Assembly (NCBI RefSeq): GCF_019968905.1
Contig: NZ_CP079946.1
Span: 1,364,001-1,428,000 of the forward strand
Length of the DNA stretch: 64,000 nucleotides
Direction of reading: 5' to 3'
Source of the DNA: Corallococcus sp. EGB
GTDB lineage: Bacteria; Myxococcota; Myxococcia; Myxococcales; Myxococcaceae
The number at the start of each line of letters is the position of its first letter. Position 1 is the first letter of the stretch. The position numbers were made by a program, and so were the translations under genes. Shown piece by piece: positions 29,522 through 38,523 of the stretch. Under the pieces are notes generated by a model, which made no database searches, was not told the DNA's origin, and saw nothing but the letters and a program-made list of their open reading frames with translations.

Positions 29522-31132
29522 ATGACCCCAGCGCTCCCGTCCCCACCCGCTGAGTTGTCCCTGGAGGAGTACCGCTTCCTGCGCGAGCTGGGCCGCGTCA
29601 CGGACGACCTCCTGGAGGAGAGCCTTCGGGAGCGTGAGACGCTCACCCAGTGCTTCCTGCGCTGCTTCCCCACGCTGCTTCAGCGCCTGGGGGCGCGCGC
29701 CATCGCCCTCACCACGCGCGACGAGGAGCTGGTGGAGCAGACGTGGAGCGAGGGCGACTGGGGCGGCGTCTTCCCCGGCGGGCTGCTGGCGGGCACCGTG
29801 GGGATGAGCGTCCATGACACGGGCACGCTGCTCACGCAGACGCTGGACGTGGCGGGCTCACCGGTGGGCACGCTGGGCGTGCTCTACGCGGGGCCGCCCG
29901 GCGACGCGGGCACCACCGCGAAGCGCCTGCGCGCGCTGGACGTGGTCGCGGAGGAGCTGGACACGGTGCTGATGCTGGTCCACACCGCGTCGGAGAAGCA
30001 CCAGCTCATCCTCCAGTGCAACGAGCACCTGGCCAACCCCGTCTTCGAGGCGGGCATGGACCAGGCGGTGCGCACGCTGACGCAGCGGGTGCGGCTGCCG
30101 GGCTTCCTGCTCCTGTACCGCGACGCCGTGCAGCCGCAGGTGCTGCACTACCGCACGTACCGCCATGGGCAGCTGGAGTACGAGAGCGGAGAGCAGCCGG
30201 GCGCGCAGCTGGAGGCGCTGCTGCACCAGCACGGCGCGCGGCTCCTGAACGGAGACGCGGGCGCGCTCAAGCGCCTGTTCGACGGGCGCACCACGGAGGC
30301 GGTGCTCATCTCCGCGGCCACGCGCAGCGAGCCCCTGGGGAAGATCGTCGTCTGGAGCAACGAGGGCTTCTCCGCGTACGCGATGGACCTCATCCGCGTG
30401 CTGGCCTCCACGCTGAGCCAGCGCCTGCTGGACTACAACCGCGAGCGCATCCACCTGTCGCAGTTCTTCCCCACGGACGCCATCGACGCGCTGCTGGAGG
30501 ACCCGGACTACGCGCGGCACCTGCGCGCGCAGGAGCAGGAGGTGGGCATCCTGTTCGCGGACATCAACGGCTTCACCCGCATCTGCGAGCAGGGCTTCGA
30601 CAGCGCGCGCAGCATCGGCCGCTTCGTGGACGAGTGGAGCGCGCGCGCCGTGGACTGCATCTGGGCGCACGGCGGCGTCTTCGACAAGATGGTGGGCGAC
30701 TGCGTCATCGGCTTGTTTGGCCCGCCCTTCTTCCAGACGGACCGCGTGCGCCGCGCGGAGGCCGCCGTGCGCGCGGCGCAGGGCATCCAGGCCTTCACCG
30801 CGGAGCTGAGCGGACGTGAAGAGGTGGCCGCGCTGTGCCGGCGGGTGAAGCTGCCGGGGCTGGGCGTGGCGGTGGGCGTGAACCTGGCCACCGCCAACTG
30901 CGGCCTCTTCGGGCCCAACCGCAGCTACACCGCGTTCTCCAGCGGCATGAACCAGGCCGCGCGCCTGCAGTCGCTGGCGGGCTTCCGTGAGACGCTGGTG
31001 ATGGAGAGCGTGCACGAGGCGCTGAAGCAGTCACGGGAGCCCTTCGTGCGCAAGCTCCAGTTCGGCCCCCTCACGGAATCGCCGGTGAAGAACGTGGCGC
31101 AGCCGCTGCGCCACTACCGGCTCTTGCCGTAG
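29522..31132 (+). CDS. class III adenylate/guanylate cyclase with GAF-like sensor regions
   Basis: 536 residues, no membrane helix. Residues about 30-310 contain two GAF-like regions (AGSPVGTLGVLYAGPPG ... and RSEPLGKIVVWSNEGFSAYA). The catalytic domain at about 335-520 has GILFADINGFTRI with the first metal Asp, KMVGDCVIGLFG with the second, and the C-terminal NRSYTAFSSGMNQAARLQ block. The purine-specifying residues cannot be called with certainty, so cAMP is presumed. Start ATG 29522, preceded by AAGGGGC. Probably co-transcribed with the phosphoesterase. Confidence 0.9.
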   Translation: MTPALPSPPAELSLEEYRFLRELGRVTDDLLEESLRERETLTQCFLRCFPTLLQRLGARAIALTTRDEELVEQTWSEGDWGGVFPGGLLAGTVGMSVHDTGTLLTQTLDVAGSPVGTLGVLYAGPPGDAGTTAKRLRALDVVAEELDTVLMLVHTASEKHQLILQCNEHLANPVFEAGMDQAVRTLTQRVRLPGFLLLYRDAVQPQVLHYRTYRHGQLEYESGEQPGAQLEALLHQHGARLLNGDAGALKRLFDGRTTEAVLISAATRSEPLGKIVVWSNEGFSAYAMDLIRVLASTLSQRLLDYNRERIHLSQFFPTDAIDALLEDPDYARHLRAQEQEVGILFADINGFTRICEQGFDSARSIGRFVDEWSARAVDCIWAHGGVFDKMVGDCVIGLFGPPFFQTDRVRRAEAAVRAAQGIQAFTAELSGREEVAALCRRVKLPGLGVAVGVNLATANCGLFGPNRSYTAFSSGMNQAARLQSLAGFRETLVMESVHEALKQSREPFVRKLQFGPLTESPVKNVAQPLRHYRLLP

Positions 31133-31135
31133 CCG

Positions 31136-31522
31136 TCAGGCCAGCAGGTGCGTGCCCGCGTAGCGGCGGGAGAAGTGGATCCACCGGCGCTCGTCCACCT
31201 CCACCTGCCACTCGCTGTTGGGCGTCAGCGGCAGGCGCTGCTTGAGGAAGCTCTCCAGGTGGTCCGCCGCCTTGAGCGGCGTGAGCCCCGGCGCGCGGAA
31301 GGCGATGTGGAGCGTCACGTCCAGCGATGGCGCCACATCCACCGATGCGCAGATGCGCAGCGGGCCCACGCGCCGCTGGTACTGGGTGTCCTGCGCCGGC
31401 CACGTGGCGGAGCCCTCGGGCTGCGGGGGCGCCTGCTCGAGCCAGTTATCGGGGATCAGGATGAAGTCGAGCAGGTTGCTGCTCGCCTCTTCCACCGTGC
31501 CGTGCTCCTGGATGGAAAGCAT
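31136..31522 (-). CDS. small protein, unknown
   Basis: 128 residues, soluble. MLSIQEHGTVEEASSNLLDF at the start, and a C-terminal half (WQVEVDERRWIHFSRRYAGT) that looks like an alpha/beta fold. ATG 31522 is chosen because GGAGGTGGGCA immediately precedes it. It ends three bases from the convergent cyclase gene. No family recognised. Confidence 0.7.
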   Translation of the reverse strand: MLSIQEHGTVEEASSNLLDFILIPDNWLEQAPPQPEGSATWPAQDTQYQRRVGPLRICASVDVAPSLDVTLHIAFRAPGLTPLKAADHLESFLKQRLPLTPNSEWQVEVDERRWIHFSRRYAGTHLLA

Positions 31523-31724
31523 TGCCCACCTCCGCCAGAGAAGCCGTTGGGGTTGCGTGGAAGCCGTCGTAAAGAATGTGCCCACGAGCCCATGCCACGC
31601 AAGGGCCCACGAACATCCGCGTCCCGCGCACATCTCGTGACGCGCGCGCATCGGCGCAACGGACACTAGCGCCGCGGGGTGACATGGCAGGTCGGGGGGT
31701 GTGCCGCGCGACCCCGCGCGTTGC

Positions 31725-32801
31725 TCAGGAGGTGACGGGGAGGGAGCGGCGGGGCTTGCGCTCCACGGCGGCCTTGAGCTGGCCGCAGCCCGCGTCAATG
31801 TCGATGCCGCGACGCTGGCGCACCGTGCTGGGCACGCCGTGCGACGTGAGCACGTCCTGGAACGCGCGCACCGCGTCAGGGACGCTGGGTCCGCCGTCGT
31901 AGCCCACCGTGGGGTTGAGCGGGATGACGTTCACGTGCGCGTCCATCCCGTGAAGCAGTTGCCCCAGGTGGTGCGCGTGCTCCGCGGTGTCGTTGCGGCC
32001 GGAGATGAGCGTCCACTCGAAGAAGATGCGGCGCTTGCGCTTCGCCACGTAGTAGCGGCACGCGTCCATCAGCTCCTGCAGCGGCCAGCGGCGGCCCGCG
32101 GGCACCAGCGCGGCGCGCTCGGCGTCGGTGGCGCCGTGGAGGCTCACCGCGAGCTGCACCGGGCGCGCCTCGTCCGCGAGCCGGAGGATGCCGGGCACCA
32201 CGCCCACGGTGGACAGGGTGATGAAGCGCGGCGCCAGCGCCAGCCCCTTGGGGTCCACGAGGATGTCCACCGCGGCCATGGTGTGCTCGTAGTTGTGCAG
32301 GGGCTCGCCCATGCCCATGAGCACGATGTTGCGCAGGGCCTCTCCTTGCGCGCGCAGGAGGCGCGTGACGTGGAGCACCTGGCCCACGATTTCGCCCGGC
32401 GTCAGGTGGCGAGACAGGCCCATCTGTCCGGTGGCGCAGAAGACGCAGCCCATGGCGCACCCGGCCTGCGTGCTCACGCACACGGTGGCGCGGCCCTTGA
32501 AACGCATCAGCACTGTTTCAATGGTCTGCGCGTCGTGCAGGCGCAGGAGCAGCTTGTGGGTGAGCCCGTCGCTGCTGAAGCTCTCATGGTGCGTGGCGAG
32601 CGTGCCCAGGTGCGCGCGCTCCTGGAGCGCGGCCTGGAGGTCCGGGCGCAGGCCCGCCATGTCGCCCAGCGCGCTGACGCCGTCGCGGTACAGGCCCGTC
32701 CACACGCGCTCACGGTACTGGGGGCTGAAGCCCCAGCCGGCGAGCCGCGCGTCCAGCGCGGGGCGGGGCAGGTCGTAGAGGTTGACGGTGGCGTCCGGCA
32801 T
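31725..32801 (-). CDS. rlmN: dual-specificity 23S rRNA/tRNA (adenine-C2)-methyltransferase RlmN
   Basis: 358 residues. Radical-SAM motif CAMGCVFC (about 107-114), the preceding VSTQAGC, the conserved VLMGMGEPLHNYE (about 147-159), and VSLHGATDAER. The C-terminal Cys of the catalytic pair sits in GIDIDAGCGQL. The enzyme methylates C2 of A2503 in 23S rRNA and A37 in some tRNAs. Start ATG 32801; the frame upstream is open but without coding character. Confidence 0.95.
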   Translation of the reverse strand: MPDATVNLYDLPRPALDARLAGWGFSPQYRERVWTGLYRDGVSALGDMAGLRPDLQAALQERAHLGTLATHHESFSSDGLTHKLLLRLHDAQTIETVLMRFKGRATVCVSTQAGCAMGCVFCATGQMGLSRHLTPGEIVGQVLHVTRLLRAQGEALRNIVLMGMGEPLHNYEHTMAAVDILVDPKGLALAPRFITLSTVGVVPGILRLADEARPVQLAVSLHGATDAERAALVPAGRRWPLQELMDACRYYVAKRKRRIFFEWTLISGRNDTAEHAHHLGQLLHGMDAHVNVIPLNPTVGYDGGPSVPDAVRAFQDVLTSHGVPSTVRQRRGIDIDAGCGQLKAAVERKPRRSLPVTS

Positions 32802-32967
32802 GACGGGACCTGGGATAACACACCCGAAGCTCGAGCACCCGGGTCCGCCGGCCTGGAGGGCGGACGGGGGAGCGTGGAGGCCTGGCGCCTCCCCTGGAAC
32901 GTGGCGGCGTCCAGCGGGTGACACCTCGCGTGCGAGCGCGCCGCGCCGTGCCAATCGTGGAGGGCCT

Positions 32968-34455
32968 ATGGGACTGGCCATCCAGCAGGAGGAGTTCACG
33001 CCGGAGGAGCACGCGCGGTTCGTGGCGCGGCTCGGGGAGAGCCTGGAGGCGCTGAGGCAGGTGCTCCAGCGTCCCGGCTTTGGCGTGGGGCCCGCGACGA
33101 TGGGCGCGGAGCTGGAGGTGGCGCTGGTGGACGGCGCGGGCTCGCCGCTGCCGGTGAACCAGCAGGTGCTGGCGAAGGCGAAGGACGACCGGCTCACGCT
33201 GGAGCTCAACCGCTTCAACATGGAGATGAACCTGCGCCCCTCGCCGCTGGCGGGGCGGCCGTTCACCGGGCTCCAGGCCCAGCTGGACGAGCTGCTGACA
33301 AAGCTGCGGCGCGCGGCGGCGACGGAGGGCGCGCGCGTGGCGCTGGTGGGCATCCTGCCCACGCTGCGGCAGGCGGACCTGGGGAAGAACGCGCTCACGC
33401 CGCAGCCGCGCTACCGGGCGCTGTCCGCGGCCATCCGCAAGCGGCGCGCCGGGCCCTTCCAGGTGGCCATCGCGGGTGACGACACGCTCAACCTCGCGTG
33501 GGAGGACGTGACGCTGGAGGGGGCGAACACGTCGCTCCAGCTCCACCTGCGCGTGGCGCCCGGGGACTTCGCGCGCGTGTACAACGCCGCGCAGCTGGCC
33601 ACCGCGCCGGTGCTGGCCGCGAGCGGCAACTCGCCGGTGTTCCTGGGCAAGCGGCTGTGGGAGGAGACGCGCGTGGCGCTCTTCCAGCAGGCCACCGACG
33701 ACCGCGGCGAGAGCGACGAGGCCGCGCAGCTGCACCCGCGTGTGACGTTCGGACACGGCTGGGTGCGCGAGGGCCTGCACGAGCTGTTCGCGGAGGCCGT
33801 GGCGCTCTATCCCACGCTGCTGCCGGTGATGGGGCAGGAGTCCCCGCTGGAGGTGGTGGCCGCGGGCGGCCTGCCGAAGCTGGAGGAGCTGCGGCTGCAC
33901 CAGGGGACGGTCTGGTCGTGGAACCGGGCCATCTATGACCCGAGCGGGGAGGGCCACGTGCGCATCGAGTTCCGCGCGCTGCCCTCCGGCCCCACGACGG
34001 TGGACATGGTGGCCAACGGCGCGTTCCTGCTGGGGCTGACGCTGGGGCTCGCGGAGCGGGTGGACGCGCTGCTCCCGGCGCTGCCCTTCTGGCAGGCGCG
34101 GCGCAACTTCAAGCAGGCGGCGCATCACGGCCTGGGCGCGACGCTGCTGTGGCCGGCGGAGACCGCGCCCAGCCCCCGCGTGATGCCGGCGGTGGAGCTG
34201 GTGAAGCAGCTGCTGCCGGTGGCGCGGCGCGGGCTGGTGGCGGCCGGGGTGGAGGCCGCGGAGGCGGAAGGGCTGCTGGACATCATCGCGCAGCGCGCGG
34301 CGCTCCAGCGCACGGGGGCTCGCTGGCAGCGGGCGGTGCTGGCGCGGCTGGAGGCCCACATGCCCCGTCAGGACGCGCTGGCGGCCATGCTGGAGCGCTA
34401 CCTGGAGCTGTCGGAGGAGGGGCTGCCGGTGCACACCTGGCCGGTGGAGCGCTGA
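32968..34455 (+). CDS. glutamate-cysteine-ligase-like (GCS2 family) protein
   Basis: 495 residues. ATP-grasp-like carboxylate-amine ligase features: GPATMGAELEVALVD (about 38-52), LTLELNRFNMEMNLRPSPL (about 75-93), FGHGWVREGLHEL (about 262-274), and a basic/acidic core FRALPSGPTTVDM (about 336-348). The family makes gamma-glutamyl or related amide bonds; gamma-glutamylcysteine synthesis is the likely reaction but the substrate is inferred. Start ATG 32968 with GGAGGG upstream. Divergent from rlmN. Confidence 0.7.
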   Translation: MGLAIQQEEFTPEEHARFVARLGESLEALRQVLQRPGFGVGPATMGAELEVALVDGAGSPLPVNQQVLAKAKDDRLTLELNRFNMEMNLRPSPLAGRPFTGLQAQLDELLTKLRRAAATEGARVALVGILPTLRQADLGKNALTPQPRYRALSAAIRKRRAGPFQVAIAGDDTLNLAWEDVTLEGANTSLQLHLRVAPGDFARVYNAAQLATAPVLAASGNSPVFLGKRLWEETRVALFQQATDDRGESDEAAQLHPRVTFGHGWVREGLHELFAEAVALYPTLLPVMGQESPLEVVAAGGLPKLEELRLHQGTVWSWNRAIYDPSGEGHVRIEFRALPSGPTTVDMVANGAFLLGLTLGLAERVDALLPALPFWQARRNFKQAAHHGLGATLLWPAETAPSPRVMPAVELVKQLLPVARRGLVAAGVEAAEAEGLLDIIAQRAALQRTGARWQRAVLARLEAHMPRQDALAAMLERYLELSEEGLPVHTWPVER

Positions 34456-34562
34456 CGTGGCCCGGGGGCCTTGTCGGGACGGGGAGGGCGCGGTGAATAA
34501 TCGCGGCCCTCCGTGGGTCAGCCTGTGAGGCCACACGCCTCGTGTTGAAGGGTTCCGTTCCC

Positions 34563-36029
34563 GTGATTGCCTCGCTCCTCTCATCGTTCCGCTCCGGCGC
34601 CCGCCGGAGGTCCCTCCTCGTGCCGGCGCTCCTGTGCGCGGGAGTCCTGTCCGGGTGCTCGACCATCCGGGGCAAAGCCAACGACCTGGCGGAGAAGGGC
34701 CGCTTCGTCGAGGCGGCCGAGGTCTACGTGAAGCTGTTGCAGGACGAGCCCAACAACCCGGAGTATCGCGCGTCGCTGGAGGACCTGCGCTGGCGCGGCC
34801 TGTCGCAGCTGCTCACCCAGGCGCGCCAGGCGCGGGTGGAGGGGCGTGACGAGGACGCGGAGGGCAACCTGGAGCAGTTCCTCGCCTACAAGGTGAAGTG
34901 GAACTCCAAGCTGGATGGCGGCATGGAGAGCTCGCTCTTGGAGGAGATGGCGGGCACGCACCAGCACCTGCGCCAGCTCATCATCGAGCCCGCGAGGCGG
35001 GGCAACGCGCTGACCGCGGAGTCGCATCTGGTGCGCAAGCGCGCGCTGCTGGCGCATTCGGAGATGGTGCCCATCCGCCGCGACATGGAGGAAGCGGTGG
35101 CGCAGGGCGGCGTGGCGACGTGCGCGAAGCTGAAGGAGTCGCTGCCCGGCGGCGCGCAGCACTGGGCGGAGCTGGTGTCGCGCTACTGCGGGCACTACCA
35201 GCAGCCAGCGCCCCGCGCGGGCATGTTCCCGGAGGCGCTGGGCGTGCCCACGTGGCAGGTGTCCGTGGATGGCATCAGCAACGACGTGGTGCAGTACCTG
35301 ACGACGCGGCTGTCGGGCGCGTTCGAGGCCTCGCCCTGGTACTCGGAGGCGTCCCAGCGCCATGCGCCGCTGACCATCTCCGGCAGCCTGAGCGAGCGGC
35401 GCATGAGCGAGCCGGTGACGTTGACGGCGCCGTGGACGGAGCGCGTGCCGTACACGGACCATGAGGACCGCACCGCGACGGCGGACGTCCCGTACACGGT
35501 GGAGGAGTCCTACGAGGACAAGGGCGTGATGAAGAAGCGCCTCGTCCACCAGACGAAGAAGGTGGAGTACACGACGACGGTGGAGGTGACGAAGTACCGC
35601 GACGTGGAGCGCTCGTTCGACTACCACGCGCAGCGCCGGGGCGTGGAGTACCACTTCGCCGTGGTGGCCCAGGGCCTCCTCCAGGAGCGGCACGCGCCGC
35701 TGGCGGTGAAGGCGGAGCGGTCCCTGGAGGCCTCCGGCTACGAGCACAACATCACCTTCGAGCCCGGCGGCGTGCGGCCGCAGCGCTTCGAGCGGCCCGA
35801 CAAGGAGAACTGGCTGGACGGCCAGCTGCGCGGCTACGAGCAGGTCTTCTTCGCCTCGCTCATCGAGCGCTGGCAGGACGCGTACTGCAAGGCGCCCACC
35901 TTCGCCGTGGAGGACGCGGCCCGCTGCGCGCGAGGTGGCGTGGAGCTGCCCGGCCCCGCGAAGCAGGCCCTGCGGGATGAGCTGGGCGACGACGCGGCGC
36001 TGGTGCACCAGTTGTTCGTCTGGAACTGA
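34563..36029 (+). CDS. large lipoprotein, TPR-like N-terminus, unknown
   Basis: About 488 residues. Lipoprotein signal LLCAGVLSGCS. Residues about 35-110 form TPR-like helices (NDLAEKGRFVEAAEVYVKLL). The middle (about 225-370) is beta-rich, including the Tyr/Glu/Val-rich pattern DVPYTVEESYEDKGVMKKRL and KKVEYTTTVEVTKYRDVE. No motif I can name. The start is uncertain: GTG 34563 has AAGGG ten bases upstream; GTG 34542 would add seven residues. The low-GC island begins just after its stop. Confidence 0.72.
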   Translation: MIASLLSSFRSGARRRSLLVPALLCAGVLSGCSTIRGKANDLAEKGRFVEAAEVYVKLLQDEPNNPEYRASLEDLRWRGLSQLLTQARQARVEGRDEDAEGNLEQFLAYKVKWNSKLDGGMESSLLEEMAGTHQHLRQLIIEPARRGNALTAESHLVRKRALLAHSEMVPIRRDMEEAVAQGGVATCAKLKESLPGGAQHWAELVSRYCGHYQQPAPRAGMFPEALGVPTWQVSVDGISNDVVQYLTTRLSGAFEASPWYSEASQRHAPLTISGSLSERRMSEPVTLTAPWTERVPYTDHEDRTATADVPYTVEESYEDKGVMKKRLVHQTKKVEYTTTVEVTKYRDVERSFDYHAQRRGVEYHFAVVAQGLLQERHAPLAVKAERSLEASGYEHNITFEPGGVRPQRFERPDKENWLDGQLRGYEQVFFASLIERWQDAYCKAPTFAVEDAARCARGGVELPGPAKQALRDELGDDAALVHQLFVWN

Positions 36030-36197
36030 GTGCGTAGCACATGCAGGTTGAACGACAGGGTGACCGCAGTGAGCAACCACCCTGTGGCTATGTGGGCGCT
36101 CCATTGACTGTGATGATGCGGTCCCGACTGGATTGGTCAGTCTTTGCTGTCAATTGCCTCCCTTGAGGGGGCATTCCCAGATGTTCACCTTCTTCAA

Positions 36198-36220
36198 GCT
36201 CCGCTGTGATACAGCGGAGC
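36198..36220. repeat. 10-bp-arm hairpin at the left edge of the low-GC island
   Basis: GCTCCGCTGT-GAT-ACAGCGGAGC, perfect arms. There is no T tract on either side, so it is not a typical intrinsic terminator. It lies in the 247-base gene-free stretch 36030-36276, in which I find no other feature except the palindrome at 36261. Confidence 0.6.
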
Positions 36221-36260
36221 ATTGGTGCAGGAATATCGCGAGCCGACGCCGCATGGGCCG

Positions 36261-36276
36261 CTCAAGAATTCTTGAG
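36261..36276. repeat. 16-base perfect palindrome abutting the NACHT gene stop codon
   Basis: CTCAAGAATTCTTGAG, directly beside the TAA at 36277-36279. It could be a 3' end-protecting or terminating hairpin for the two-gene transcript, or a protein site; there is no T run to settle it. Confidence 0.55.
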
Positions 36277-38523
36277 TTATGCGTGCATGAACTCAAGGAA
36301 TTGCTTAAAAGAACCTCCACTCTTTGTTAGTGCGTCTTGAATTTCGGATAGGCGGCGTCCAAGCCGAAAACGGCGCTGTTGGCCTCCTCCCTGATATGTG
36401 ACTTCTTGGAGAATACCTGTCCGGTAGCAGGCAGGTAGAATTTCGTCAAAGAATATGCCGCCCGACTTCCCCATTTTTGCACGAAACACTCCTTCATTGA
36501 CCTCCGTTGCTCGCAGAAACAGTCGCAACATCCTGGTGATGAGAATGATCTCCTCATCGTCGTCATGCACTTCTGTAGAAGATGTCTGCTGAAGAGGTGC
36601 TTGAGGAAATGTGAAGCCAATCCGTTCGAGTTCCTGCTGGATGCGCACTGGGCTGAAAATAGATGTCTCCGCTCCAGTATGGCCTATGACATGAATACGA
36701 CACGAAACGAGCGTGGTGCCCTTCACAACCAGTCCGATGTCTATATCAAGTCGTTCGAACTCACATTCCGTAAAATGGCAATCTTCGATCTTGGCGTCGC
36801 GCAGGGATGAGCCAAGGAATGTGCAGTTTCTGAAGTCAATTTGATTGATGTGCGACTTGATGAAGCTATCTTGAGGAAATGTAGCCCCCTCAAGAGTCAA
36901 TGGGCCGGTTTTGTTTTGAACCAAGCGCATTGCGAGTGCTCCGAAATTCTCTCTCACGAACGATGCGCGTGTCTCAAGGTTGGTCGTTGTCTGTAGCTTG
37001 CCGAGTATTCCGACCCGATCGTTGCTTGCGGCAAGCTGGCCAACACAAGTCTCCACGGCGAGTGCGGGAAGCGTGCCGGCCCGCAGCACTGAGCGAATCT
37101 GCGCGTCTGAACCGCTGGATAGGACTTGGGCTAGAGCGCGACCTAGATAGTAGTTCTTGAATTCCTCATGGTCGAACCCGAATGCGAGCTTTGAGGAGTC
37201 TGGTTGTGAAAGCAATGCGTGTTGTTTTGTTCTGTCGATAATTTGGCGTGTGGTTGTTAGGTTTTTATTCTTGTTTTCACAGAACACCTCTGCAACTGTT
37301 TCGATTAGATCGTGCCGGAGAATGTCTACTTGGTTTTCCCACATCTCCTGGGCAAGCATTGAGAGTAATTCTTCGTGCTCTGGTATGGTCAGGAGAGGAC
37401 GAGGTGGCTCGCCGCTTCGATCTAGCCATTTTTCTTCAGCTTCTCTTTTGACGATTGTGCGGACGAATTGTGAGAAATATTCGCTTGGGCTGATCTGTTT
37501 TAACAACTCGTCGCGCTCTTCAACTGAAGAGGCCACATCCAGAAGTCGGCGTACAAGCACTGCCCTGGTTAATAATGGGTGATCCGCACCCAATGCGACA
37601 CTCACGTCGTCATAAAGACGGTCGGCGTTGGGGATATTGCGTTCCTGAGCATAAATTAAGAATTTTTGTTTGTCCCATCGGATCAAGTCAAGCCGAGCGA
37701 ACGAAACCTGCGTTTTTCCCAATGCGTCAAATAGGCGACCTTGTGTTTCGAAACTCCTATACTCGAAATAGGCCTTTCTTGCTGCTACAAGCACAGAGCC
37801 TGAGCCTGAGAATGTTTGAAGAAGATTGCCAAGGGCCGAAACTGCCTCGCCAGATGCACTCTCAACAAACATTTCTTCAAAGCCGTCTAGGGCAGGAACA
37901 AGTACGCCCATTTTGACTAGCTCGACGAATCCTTCGAAGAACAGACCGGGAAATCGAAGTCTGTTAACTAATGAGGCTACGATTACGTCGTCAAGGCGCA
38001 GGAATGAACGCCCACCCAGTGAGACAGGTATTAAAAGCCAGTCTGCCGTTTTGGTTTTGAAGGCGTGGGCTTGTTTGCGTGCGAGTTGACTGATTAAGGT
38101 TGTCTTTCCTTCTCCTGCGTCGGAAGTGAGGTAGAGTATGGAACACATTCCCGCAGGGCGTTCAGAAAGCACCTCGGTCGTAACGTCTAGGGCGTTGTCG
38201 ATTGATTGCGGATTCTGCTCCGGAGCTCGCTCAAGGCGGTCAAGCAGTCGCGCGGATGGTGTGACGAAAAACTGTTCGGGTGGTATTTGAGAGAGGATGC
38301 GATCTGCTAGCAGGGGTAGTCTTGCGAGTCTATGTACGATCCATCGCTCTGCCGGTTGTTGGTATTCGTTTTCTTCAATTAGGAGGCGCCCCTCTCGCAT
38401 AAGCATCTTGCCTGTTATGAGGTCATCGCCGTGTTGAATGGCAATATGTCCTTTGTGAAATTCAATGTCGGACTTCGTGTCTGCGAATGTGGTTGCGATT
38501 CGTTTGAACGATTCAATGTCCAT
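36277..38523 (-). CDS. NACHT/STAND-type NTPase with pentapeptide-like and winged-helix-like C-terminal parts
   Basis: 748 residues. Residues 1-115 are an N-terminal domain I do not recognise. The NTPase core follows: Walker A SDAGEGKTT (134-142), Walker B VLVPALDGFEEM (207-218), a sensor-1-like strand VLVAARKAY (244-252), a NACHT-style LDLIRWDKQKF (278-288), and FGFDHEEFKNYYLGRAL (448-464), a motif typical of the helical part after NACHT. Residues about 541-595 show pentapeptide-like periodicity (DFRNCTFLGSSLRDAKIEDC). Residues about 657-730 look like a winged helix. Low GC and AT-rich third positions contrast with neighbours. Its ATG lies inside the end of the NYN gene (11-base overlap). A prokaryotic NLR-like sensor is inferred; no effector domain is fused. 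Confidence 0.8.
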   Translation of the reverse strand: MDIESFKRIATTFADTKSDIEFHKGHIAIQHGDDLITGKMLMREGRLLIEENEYQQPAERWIVHRLARLPLLADRILSQIPPEQFFVTPSARLLDRLERAPEQNPQSIDNALDVTTEVLSERPAGMCSILYLTSDAGEGKTTLISQLARKQAHAFKTKTADWLLIPVSLGGRSFLRLDDVIVASLVNRLRFPGLFFEGFVELVKMGVLVPALDGFEEMFVESASGEAVSALGNLLQTFSGSGSVLVAARKAYFEYRSFETQGRLFDALGKTQVSFARLDLIRWDKQKFLIYAQERNIPNADRLYDDVSVALGADHPLLTRAVLVRRLLDVASSVEERDELLKQISPSEYFSQFVRTIVKREAEEKWLDRSGEPPRPLLTIPEHEELLSMLAQEMWENQVDILRHDLIETVAEVFCENKNKNLTTTRQIIDRTKQHALLSQPDSSKLAFGFDHEEFKNYYLGRALAQVLSSGSDAQIRSVLRAGTLPALAVETCVGQLAASNDRVGILGKLQTTTNLETRASFVRENFGALAMRLVQNKTGPLTLEGATFPQDSFIKSHINQIDFRNCTFLGSSLRDAKIEDCHFTECEFERLDIDIGLVVKGTTLVSCRIHVIGHTGAETSIFSPVRIQQELERIGFTFPQAPLQQTSSTEVHDDDEEIILITRMLRLFLRATEVNEGVFRAKMGKSGGIFFDEILPACYRTGILQEVTYQGGGQQRRFRLGRRLSEIQDALTKSGGSFKQFLEFMHA

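Noticed and set aside
32802-33398. Upstream extension of rlmN
   Set aside because: It overlaps the divergent ligase gene on the other strand; RlmN family length and start fit ATG 32801.
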